Below the pieces are notes generated by a model, which saw nothing but the letters and a program-made list of their open reading frames with translations, did no database searches and had not been told where the DNA came from. From an uncultured Shinella sp. (GTDB taxonomy: Bacteria > Pseudomonadota > Alphaproteobacteria > Rhizobiales > Rhizobiaceae), in assembly GCA_946481465.1 (NCBI GenBank), contig CAMLOC010000319.1, positions 1 to 5,146 on the forward strand: a stretch of DNA of 5,146 bases. The letters run 5' to 3'. The first letter of the stretch is position 1. Each line of letters starts with the position of its first letter. Below are positions 1-5,135 of the stretch, in pieces. The position numbers were made by a program, and so were the translations under genes.

Positions 1-310
1 CATCCGCCCGGCGCCGGGCTATCCCGCCCAGCCGGATCACACGGAAAAGACGACGCTCTTCCGCCTGCTCGACGCGGAGAAGGAAATCGGCGTGGAGCTT
101 ACCGAAAGCTACGCCATGTGGCCCGGCTCGTCGGTCTCCGGCCTCTATATCGCCTCGCCCGAAAGCTATTATTTCGGCGTCGCCAAGGTGGAGCGCGACC
201 AGGTCGAGGACTATGCGCGCCGCAAGGGCATGGCCGTCGGGGAGGTGGAGCGCTGGCTCGGCCCGGTCCTCAACTACGTGCCGGTGACCGCGCGGGAAAA
301 CGCGGCCTGA
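1..310 (+). CDS. metH: Methionine synthase, B12-dependent, C-terminal fragment
   Basis: This is the last 102 codons of cobalamin-dependent methionine synthase, a cytoplasmic enzyme that moves a methyl group from 5-methyltetrahydrofolate through methylcobalamin to homocysteine. Only the end of the C-terminal activation domain is present. That domain binds S-adenosylmethionine for reductive remethylation of oxidised cob(II)alamin. The reading frame starts at base 2, base 1 being the end of a cut codon. Visible family motifs are RPAPGYP at the window edge (the AdoMet-binding Arg and Tyr region in E. coli MetH), PDHTEK, the [16 protein letters not shown] stretch, the Tyr-Phe pair in ESYYFGVA, and [11 protein letters not shown] followed by VERWLGP near the end. 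The stop is TGA at 308-310, after a short tail, [10 protein letters not shown]. The rest of the gene lies upstream. The convergent yeiH-like gene starts 6 bp beyond the stop. The identification rests on the near-invariant activation-domain motifs and is secure. Confidence 0.96.
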   Translation, partial: IRPAPGYPAQPDHTEKTTLFRLLDAEKEIGVELTESYAMWPGSSVSGLYIASPESYYFGVAKVERDQVEDYARRKGMAVGEVERWLGPVLNYVPVTARENAA

Positions 311-324
311 GTTTCCTCAGGCCG
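297..324 (-). terminator. Hairpin terminator shared by metH and the yeiH-like gene
   Basis: The arms CGGCCTGAG (303-311) and CTCAGGCCG (316-324) are perfectly complementary, giving a 9-bp stem with a TTTC loop. Read on the minus strand, the stem is followed after two bases by four T residues (complement of 297-300), as in a rho-independent terminator for the exporter gene. On the plus strand no T run follows, so it would be a weaker terminator or an RNA 3'-end stabiliser for metH. The stop codons of both genes (308-310 and, on the minus strand, 319-317) lie at mirror positions in the two arms. Confidence 0.7.
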
Positions 325-1351
325 TCGCAAGGTTCAAGAACACGACCATGCCGTAGCTCACGGCGACCAGCACGCCGAGCGACAGGACGACCGTGGCCGT
401 TACCCGCGGGCCTGCCCGCATCACGCGCCTGAGGTCGATGCCGAGGCCGAGGGCGGCCATGGAGAGGATGGTCAGCACGGTCGCGGCGCGCGCCATGCCT
501 TCGGCAAGTCCCGCATCGATCAGGCCGAGACTGCGTGCGGCGAGCATGGCGAGGAAGCCGAGGATGAACCATGGCACCAGCCTGTGCAGCGCCGGGCGAC
601 GACCGCTCTCCTTTCCTGCGGCAAGCGACAGGAAGAAGATCACCGGCCCCAGCATCAGCACGCGCACGAGCTTGACGAAGGTGCCGATCTGGATGCTGAG
701 CGCGGAGACCGGGGCGGTGGCGGCCAGTACCTGCGGCACCGCATAGACCGTCATGCCCGCCATCACGCCGTAGCCCGTCGCCGACAGGCCGAGCAGCGGC
801 ACCAGCACCGGCAGCAGCAGCACCGTGACCATGCCGAGAACGGCGGTGAAGGCAATGGAGGAGGCGACATCCTCCGCATCGGCGCGGATGACCGGCGCCG
901 TCGCGGCGATGGCAGAGTTGCCACAGATCGAATTGCCGCAGGCAACCAGCAGCGCCACAGTGCGGGAGAGGCCGAGGCCGCGCCCGATGGCATAGCTTGC
1001 AAGGAGAACGGCGCCCACCACCGCCGCGATCGCCCCGATCAGCGGCCAGCCCATGCCGGCGATTGCCGTGGCGCTGACGCCCGCACCGAGAAGCACGACC
1101 GCGATTTCAAGGAAGTACTTCGCGGAAAAGGCGATGCCGGGATCGAACACCGCCGGCCGTTTCAGCAGCAGGCGGCAGACGGCACCGATCAGGATCGCCA
1201 GAACGAGTGCCTCGATCCATGCTCCACCCGACAGGTGCATTTCCAGTCGTTCGGCGAGCACGGCGAGGCCCGAAACGAAGCCGGAGAGCAGCACTCCGGG
1301 CAGAAGTGCGCGAATTCCAAGGATTGATGATTTGTTAGATGAATTTTCCAT
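317..1351 (-). CDS. yeiH: YeiH-family putative sulfate exporter
   Basis: This is a polytopic inner-membrane protein of the YeiH/UPF0324 family (Pfam Cons_hypoth698), whose members are annotated as putative sulfate exporters. The substrate is proposed, not proven. From the chosen start it has 344 residues, close to the roughly 350 of E. coli YeiH. About ten hydrophobic segments are visible, beginning near residues 14-32 and 46-63 and ending near 319-340. The family signature CGNSICGNSAIAA lies at about residues 138-150, with VYAVPQVLAA near 202-211 and a final conserved block, LSMAALGLGIDLRRV, near 296-310. I chose the ATG at 1351-1349 because family proteins start shortly before the first membrane segment and because it leaves 75 bp for a divergent promoter. 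An in-frame ATG at 1387-1385 would add 12 residues and leave only 39 bp. Neither start has a good Shine-Dalgarno sequence. The gene diverges from a LysR regulator that probably controls it, as yeiE and yeiH are paired in enterobacteria. Confidence 0.88.
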   Translation of the reverse strand: MENSSNKSSILGIRALLPGVLLSGFVSGLAVLAERLEMHLSGGAWIEALVLAILIGAVCRLLLKRPAVFDPGIAFSAKYFLEIAVVLLGAGVSATAIAGMGWPLIGAIAAVVGAVLLASYAIGRGLGLSRTVALLVACGNSICGNSAIAATAPVIRADAEDVASSIAFTAVLGMVTVLLLPVLVPLLGLSATGYGVMAGMTVYAVPQVLAATAPVSALSIQIGTFVKLVRVLMLGPVIFFLSLAAGKESGRRPALHRLVPWFILGFLAMLAARSLGLIDAGLAEGMARAATVLTILSMAALGLGIDLRRVMRAGPRVTATVVLSLGVLVAVSYGMVVFLNLATA

Positions 1352-1426
1352 GCGCGGACGATGCGCTTGAAAACCTGTTCGATCCATCGGTAAATATCGG
1401 ACATTTCATTCGACTGGATCTAACAG
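1352..1426. promoter_or_regulatory. Divergent promoter/operator region between yeiH-like and lysR genes
   Basis: This is the only AT-rich stretch in the window and must hold the starts of two divergent transcripts. A possible sigma70-type promoter for the regulator is TTGAAA (1367-1372) with a poor -10, TAAATA (1391-1396), 18 bp apart. A short dyad, AAAT-N7-ATTT (1392-1406), and a T-N11-A spacing (T1391 to A1403) fit the loose LysR-family operator pattern. It would overlap that -10 and so suit autoregulation. I found no convincing promoter on the minus strand. A weak GGA (1416-1418), 8 bases before the ATG at 1427, is the only candidate ribosome site for the regulator. The region's role is well supported by gene layout; the individual boxes are tentative. 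Confidence 0.5.
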
Positions 1427-2290
1427 ATGATGACGCTGGAACAACTCCGTATCTTCGTTGCCGTGGCGGAACGGGAGCACCTGACGAGGGCTGCGGAGGC
1501 GCTGAACCTCACGCCCTCGGCCGTCAGCTCGGCCATCCGCGTGCTGGAGGAGCGCTACGGCATCGCACTGTTTCATCGTACGGGGCGACGGATCGAGCTG
1601 ACCGAGACGGGCGAGGCCTTCCTGCCGGAGGCGAGGGCCACGCTGGCGCGGGCAGGCAGTGCAGACCTCTTCCTCACCGAGATCGGCGGCCTGAAACGCG
1701 GCACGTTGACGCTCGCCGCCAGCCAGACCGTCGCCGGCTACTGGTTGCCGCCGCGCCTCATGCATTTCCGCAAGACCTATCCGGCGATCGACATCCGCCT
1801 GACCGGAGGCAATACCGACGAAGCTGCCGAGGCGGTTTTCGACGGGCGGGCAGAGCTCGGTTTCGTCGAGGGCGAGATCGACCATCCTGCCCTCGCCCAG
1901 CGCGTGGTCGCGCGCGACCGGGTCGTCATCGTGGCGCCGGCCGGTCATCCGCTCGCCGGCAAGCCCGATATCGATGTTGGCGACCTGGCCGCCGCGCGCT
2001 GGGTGCTGCGCGAACCAGGCTCGGGCACGCGGCGCGCCCTGACGGCGGCGTTGCCCGAGGAAGCGCTGGACATCGCGCTCTCCCTGCCTTCCAACGAGGC
2101 CGTGCGCAGCGCCGTTCTCGTTGGCCAGGCGCTGACGGCGGTCTCCGAATTCGTCGTAAAGGACGATCTTGCCGCCGGCCGGATGGCCCGCATCGCCTTC
2201 GAACTGCCGGAACGCGCCTTCCGCCTGCTCCGCCACAAGGAGCGCTACCGCTCCCGAGCCTCGCTCGCCTTCGAGGCCGAGCTGGCCTAG
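1427..2290 (+). CDS. LysR-family transcriptional regulator (YeiE/CysL-like)
   Basis: This 287-residue protein has the usual length and layout of LysR-type regulators. An N-terminal winged helix-turn-helix covers about residues 3-62 (LEQLRIFVAVAEREHLTRAA, then LTPSAVSSAIRVLEERYG and LFHRTGRRIELTETGE). A linker helix follows, then a periplasmic-binding-protein-like effector domain from about residue 92 (RGTLTLAASQTVAGYWLPP) to the end. REPGSGTR at about 195-202 and SNEAVRSAVLVG-ALTAVS around 222-240 are typical of the YeiE/CysL/CbbR branch, whose better-known members respond to sulfur compounds or control carbon fixation. In Salmonella and Cronobacter, YeiE is reported to sense sulfite. Here the gene diverges from a YeiH-type exporter, so control of that gene is the likely role; the effector is an inference. 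There are tandem ATG codons at 1427 and 1430. The second gives MTLEQLRIF, the more typical family N-terminus, and differs by one residue only. Confidence 0.9.
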   Translation: MMTLEQLRIFVAVAEREHLTRAAEALNLTPSAVSSAIRVLEERYGIALFHRTGRRIELTETGEAFLPEARATLARAGSADLFLTEIGGLKRGTLTLAASQTVAGYWLPPRLMHFRKTYPAIDIRLTGGNTDEAAEAVFDGRAELGFVEGEIDHPALAQRVVARDRVVIVAPAGHPLAGKPDIDVGDLAAARWVLREPGSGTRRALTAALPEEALDIALSLPSNEAVRSAVLVGQALTAVSEFVVKDDLAAGRMARIAFELPERAFRLLRHKERYRSRASLAFEAELA

Positions 2291-2347
2291 ATCATTTCCG
2301 GTGCCATTCCGGATGCAGAACCGCGGCGGATTTTTGCCGGAATGGTC
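2291..2347. repeat. Intergenic palindromic element, rhizobial dispersed-repeat type
   Basis: The spacer between the convergent lysR and cobM genes contains perfectly complementary 9-bp arms, CCATTCCGG (2304-2312) and CCGGAATGG (2337-2345), separated by 24 bases. A partial copy of the left arm, CATTTCCGG (2293-2301), lies just outside. On the minus strand the order is CATTCCGGCAAAAA, then GCGGTTCTGC, then TCCGGAATGGC. This closely follows a short repeat I remember from many intergenic regions in rhizobial genomes (consensus roughly GCATTCCGGCAAAAGTG, GCGGTTTTGC, TCCGGAATTGCG). The consensus is recalled, not searched. Lying between two gene ends, it could act as a bidirectional terminator or mRNA stabiliser, but no T run follows either arm in the standard position. 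A five-T run (2331-2335) lies inside the loop. Confidence 0.55.
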
Positions 2348-3112
2348 CTACAGTCCGTCGCGCCCCCGGAACCGGCGCTGGTAGGCAGGATCGTAGAGCG
2401 AACTTTCGCGAAAATCCTCAGCGCCGAGCGAGCGGCCGACGAAGATCAGCGCCGTGCGCTCGATGGGCTCTTCGGCGACCTTGGCCGCGATATCGGCCAG
2501 CGTGCCGCGCACCACGCGCTCGTCCGGCCAGGAAGCCTTGACCACGATCGCCACGGGGCAATCCGCGCCGTAGAGCGGCGTCAGCTCCAAGACGACCTTG
2601 TCCAGCGCGTGGATGGCGAGGTGGATCGCCAGCGTCGCGCCCGTCGCGCCGAAGTTCGCCAGCGTCTCACGGTTCGGCATGGGCGAGGCCCTGCCGGAGA
2701 CGCGGGTGAGCACGAGGCTCTGCGCGACGGCGGGAATGGTGAGTTCGCGGCCGAGCGCGGCCGCGGCGGCGGCGAAGGAGGGCACGCCCGGCGTCAGCGT
2801 ATAGGCGAGCCCGTGCCTTTCCAGCCGGCGGATCTGCTCGGCGACGGCGCTCCAGACGGAGAGGTCGCCGGAATGCAGCCGCGCCACATCCTCGCCCGCC
2901 GCGGCGGCGCGCAGATATTCCGCCTCGATCTCGTCGAGCGACATCGGCGCCGTATCGACGATGCGCGCCCCCGGCGGGCAATATTGCAGCAGTTCCGGCG
3001 ACACGATGGAGCCGGCATGAAGACAGACCGGGCAGGCGGCGATGAGGTCGCGGCCGCGCACGGTGATGAGATCGGCAGCGCCGGGGCCGGCGCCGATGAA
3101 ATGAACGGTCAT
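2348..3112 (-). CDS. cobM: Precorrin-4 C11-methyltransferase
   Basis: CobM methylates C11 of precorrin-4 with S-adenosylmethionine to give precorrin-5 in the aerobic, cytoplasmic cobalamin pathway. The 254-residue protein is full length for the family and has the tetrapyrrole methylase fold. Visible motifs are the N-terminal [16 protein letters not shown] (residues 5-20), the SAM-site motif [11 protein letters not shown] (79-89), [19 protein letters not shown] (107-125), and [19 protein letters not shown] (131-149). The C-terminal [14 protein letters not shown] (237-250) is typical of CobM and separates it from the related CobI and CobJ. The ATG at 3112-3110 is preceded by GAGG 8 bases upstream, inside the last codons of cobL. 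It lies 3 bp after the cobL stop, so the two are almost certainly cotranscribed and translationally coupled. Its TAG stop abuts the palindromic element. The anaerobic counterpart, CbiF, catalyses the same methylation on cobalt-precorrin-4; the CobK and CobL neighbours favour the aerobic enzyme. Confidence 0.95.
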   Translation of the reverse strand: MTVHFIGAGPGAADLITVRGRDLIAACPVCLHAGSIVSPELLQYCPPGARIVDTAPMSLDEIEAEYLRAAAAGEDVARLHSGDLSVWSAVAEQIRRLERHGLAYTLTPGVPSFAAAAAALGRELTIPAVAQSLVLTRVSGRASPMPNRETLANFGATGATLAIHLAIHALDKVVLELTPLYGADCPVAIVVKASWPDERVVRGTLADIAAKVAEEPIERTALIFVGRSLGAEDFRESSLYDPAYQRRFRGRDGL

Positions 3113-3115
3113 CTC

Positions 3116-4372
3116 TCAATCCTCAATTTGTTTAGCCGGCTTCACCCAGCGCCATTGCGTCACCGGCATGGCCGGCCGCCAGCCCGTCATGGTTCCAACG
3201 GGCGATGCGCGCGCGATATCGATGCGGATCAACGAACCGCCGAGCCGCGCGTGATGCGCAAGAAGCACCGCTTCCATTTCCGTCGTCACCGCATTGGCGA
3301 CGAGCCGGCCGCCGGGCTTCAGGCCGGCCAGCGCCGCCTCCATCACCCCCGCCTCGCTGCCGCCGCCGCCGATGAAGACGGCATCCGGCGGAGCAAGACC
3401 GGCCAGCGCGTCCGGCGCCACGCCCTCGACGACCGACAGGCCCGGTACGCCGAAATTTCGCGCATTCCGCCGGATTCGGGCGGCGCGCTCCGCATGGCCC
3501 TCGACGGCGATGGCCCGCAGCGACGGATCGGCCAGCATCCACTCGATGCCGATCGAACCGGAGCCGGCCCCGATATCCCAGAGAAGCTCGCCGCGGCGCG
3601 GCGCAAGGGCGGACAGTGTCAGCGCGCGGATCTCCCGCTTGGTGATCTGGCCGTCATGCTCGAACAGCCCGTCGTCGAGGCCCGGCGTACAGGCGAGCAC
3701 CCGCGCGCCGTCTCCGGCGGAAACCTCCACCGCGCAGATATTCAGCATGTCGGCATCGGCAAGCGCGAAGGCGTCTGCCCGATGGTGGCTCACCCGCTCG
3801 CGCGGCCCGCCGAGCGCTTCCAGCACCGTGAGGGCCGAGGCCCCGAAACCGCTTTCCGTCAGCAACGTCGCGAGCGCCGCCGGCCCGTCGCTGTCCGAGG
3901 TGAGCGCCAGGATGCGGCAGCCGGGGTGGATGTGCGGGCGGATGAGATCGACCGGGCGGCCGTGCAGCGAGACGCAGGCCGTGTCCTGCAGCGCCCAGCC
4001 GAGGCGCGATGCGGCAAGGCTGAAGGCGGAGGGCGCCGGAAAGACGCGCATCTCCGCCCGCGCGATGCGCCGCGAGAGCGTGACGCCGACGCCGTAGAAG
4101 AAGGGGTCGCCCGAGGCGAGTACGACGACGGGCCGGCCCCGCGCGGCAAGGACCGCCTCCACCGAGCGCTCGAAGGGGCTGAGCCAGCCGTGGCGCTCGC
4201 CGCGGATCGCCGCATCGGCAAGCTCCAGGTGGCGTGCGCCGCCGAAGACGATTTCGGCGCGGCCGATCGCGGCCTTGGCCTCGTCGCCGAGACCCGCTAG
4301 ACCGTCTTCGCCGATCCCGATGATGGAAAGCCAGGGGGCGGCTGTCGAAAGGGGCTGATCAGGCGTGGACAA
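3116..4372 (-). CDS. cobL: Precorrin-6B C5,15-methyltransferase (decarboxylating)
   Basis: CobL methylates C5 and C15 of precorrin-6B and removes the C12 acetate carboxyl, giving precorrin-8. It is a natural fusion of CbiE-like and CbiT-like enzymes. With the start chosen here it has 418 residues, close to the roughly 413 of the P. denitrificans enzyme. The N-terminal tetrapyrrole methylase domain shows PWLSIIGIGEDGLAGLG (13-29), VVVLASGDPFFYGVG (82-96) and HGRP (137-140). A conserved bridge, LFEHDGQITKREIRALTLSA (237-256), leads into a Rossmann methyltransferase domain with motif I DIGAGSGS (266-273), FIGGGGSE (333-340) and GGRLVANAVT (354-363). I chose TTG at 4372-4370 because GAGG lies 9 bases upstream and about a dozen residues precede PWL, as I recall for relatives. 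In-frame ATGs at 4381 and 4387 lack a properly spaced ribosome site; a still longer open frame to 4513 lies wholly inside cobK and is not credible. The 5' end overlaps cobK head to head. Confidence 0.94.
   Translation of the reverse strand: MSTPDQPLSTAAPWLSIIGIGEDGLAGLGDEAKAAIGRAEIVFGGARHLELADAAIRGERHGWLSPFERSVEAVLAARGRPVVVLASGDPFFYGVGVTLSRRIARAEMRVFPAPSAFSLAASRLGWALQDTACVSLHGRPVDLIRPHIHPGCRILALTSDSDGPAALATLLTESGFGASALTVLEALGGPRERVSHHRADAFALADADMLNICAVEVSAGDGARVLACTPGLDDGLFEHDGQITKREIRALTLSALAPRRGELLWDIGAGSGSIGIEWMLADPSLRAIAVEGHAERAARIRRNARNFGVPGLSVVEGVAPDALAGLAPPDAVFIGGGGSEAGVMEAALAGLKPGGRLVANAVTTEMEAVLLAHHARLGGSLIRIDIARASPVGTMTGWRPAMPVTQWRWVKPAKQIED
3121..3124 (-). promoter_or_regulatory. 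Ribosome binding site of cobM inside cobL
   Basis: GAGG on the minus strand lies 8 bases before the cobM ATG. It is formed by the penultimate Glu codon and first base of the Asp codon of cobL, just ahead of the cobL TGA. With a 3-bp intergenic gap this points to coupled translation of cobL and cobM. Confidence 0.65.
4351..4354 (+). promoter_or_regulatory. Probable ribosome binding site of cobK
   Basis: GGGG within AAAGGGG (4348-4354) lies 10 bases before the GTG at 4365. It is the only purine-rich stretch near that start. On the other strand the same bases are codons 7-8 of cobL, so this site cannot vary independently of the CobL protein. Confidence 0.4.
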
Positions 4373-5135
4373 GCGACGCATCCTCATCTTGGGCGGCACG
4401 GCGGAGGCGCGCGACCTTGCGGGCGTGCTCGCCGGCAGGGCCGACCTTGCCGTCACGCTGTCGCTCGCCGGCCGCACGCTCGATCCCGCCCCGCAGCCCG
4501 TGCCCGTGCGCACCGGCGGCTTCGGCGGCGCTTTCGGGCTGGCCGCCTATCTGGAACAGGAAGCGATCGACCTTCTCATCGACGCGACCCATCCCTTCGC
4601 CCGGCAGATTTCCGCCAATGCGCGCGCGGCAAGCGGAGCGGCGGGCACGCCGTTGTTGCGCCTGGAGCGGCTCGGCTGGGAGGAGGCCGAGGGCGACCGC
4701 TGGACGCGTGTCGCCGCGATGGCCGAAGCCGTTGCCGCGCTCGGCGAAGCGCCGCGCCGCGTGTTCCTCGCCATCGGCCGCCAGGAGGCGAAGGCCTTCG
4801 ACGCCGCGCCGCAGCACCATTATCTCGTGCGCAGCGTCGATCCCGTCGATCCGCCGCTTACTGCCCCCGATGTGCAATACCTGCTCGCCCGCGGCCCGTT
4901 TGCCGTGGAGGCGGAGGTCGCCCTCCTGCGCGAGCATCGCATCGATATCGTCGTCAGCAAGAATTCCGGCGGCGAGGCCACCTACGGCAAGATCGTCGCC
5001 GCGCGCATCCTCGGCCTGCCCGTCGTTCTGGTCGAGCGGGAGGAGGCGCAGGATGCCCACCATGCCGGAACCGTCGAGGATGCGGTGCGGCTCGCCGATC
5101 ATCTCGTCGGCTCTTCGAGGAAGCGCGGCGTATAG
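4365..5135 (+). CDS. cobK: Precorrin-6A reductase
   Basis: CobK reduces the macrocycle of precorrin-6A with NADPH to give precorrin-6B, the substrate of CobL. The 256-residue protein is full length for the CobK/CbiJ family. It begins with a nucleotide-binding motif, RILILGGTAEARDLAGVL (residues 4-21). The family signature DATHPFARQISANA follows at about 73-86, FLAIGRQEA near 134-142, and LVRSVDP near 153-159. The C-terminal hallmark SKNSGGEATYGKIVAAR lies at about 203-219, then ILGLPVVLVER. Translation starts at GTG (4365-4367) and gives the normal N-terminus directly before the dinucleotide-binding motif. A GGGG ribosome site lies 10 bases upstream. The gene is on the strand opposite to the other cob genes. 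Its first bases overlap the start of cobL and its last 37 bp overlap the end of the probable cobJ, so its expression signals must lie inside cobL. The alternative name CbiJ, for the anaerobic pathway, is less likely next to CobL and CobM. Confidence 0.95.
   Translation: MDKRRILILGGTAEARDLAGVLAGRADLAVTLSLAGRTLDPAPQPVPVRTGGFGGAFGLAAYLEQEAIDLLIDATHPFARQISANARAASGAAGTPLLRLERLGWEEAEGDRWTRVAAMAEAVAALGEAPRRVFLAIGRQEAKAFDAAPQHHYLVRSVDPVDPPLTAPDVQYLLARGPFAVEAEVALLREHRIDIVVSKNSGGEATYGKIVAARILGLPVVLVEREEAQDAHHAGTVEDAVRLADHLVGSSRKRGV
4382..4385 (-). promoter_or_regulatory. Ribosome binding site that favours the TTG start of cobL
   Basis: On the minus strand GAGG lies 9 bases before the TTG at 4372. It directly abuts the ATG at 4381, too close to serve it, and lies within the first codons if translation began at the ATG at 4387. 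This favours the TTG start. The bases are codons 6-7 of cobK on the other strand. Confidence 0.45.

Noticed and set aside
584..1327. A 247-codon plus-strand frame opposite the yeiH-like gene
   Set aside because: Its composition (runs of Arg, His, Asp, Gln and Gly) mirrors the hydrophobic codons of the membrane protein on the other strand. It has no start signal or family motif.
1352..1387. Longer YeiH start at the ATG at 1387-1385
   Set aside because: The extra 12 residues (MDRTGFQAHRPR) are not typical of the family, there is no ribosome site, and it would leave only 39 bp for two divergent promoters. It cannot be fully excluded.
1406..2236. A 276-codon minus-strand frame opposite lysR
   Set aside because: It is antisense to conserved LysR sequence, would run through the divergent promoter region, and shows no domain.
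1339..2541. A 400-codon plus-strand frame overlapping the lysR gene
   Set aside because: It is the out-of-frame shadow of the LysR regulator, running on into the antisense of cobM. It is Arg- and Pro-rich with no motif, while the frame at 1427-2290 has full LysR signatures.
2342..4300. A 652-codon open frame on the plus strand, opposite cobM and cobL
   Set aside because: It runs antisense through two well-identified enzymes. Its translation is low-complexity and rich in Arg, Asp, Gly, His and Ala with no recognisable domain, as expected of a shadow frame in GC-rich coding DNA.
4300..4420. A cobalamin riboswitch upstream of the cob genes
   Set aside because: There is no untranslated leader: cobK and cobL overlap head to head, and I saw no B12-box core (GCCACTG) on either strand here. 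Such an element may lie upstream of the operon outside the window.
4373..4513. N-terminal extension of CobL up to 47 residues beyond the TTG start
   Set aside because: The extra residues are a Ser/Ala/Arg/Pro-rich shadow of cobK, have no counterpart in the CobL sequence I recall from P. denitrificans, and would require a start with no good ribosome site.
4359..5102. A 247-codon minus-strand frame opposite cobK
   Set aside because: cobK on the plus strand carries all conserved CobK motifs. The antisense frame has none and would conflict with the cobL 5' end.
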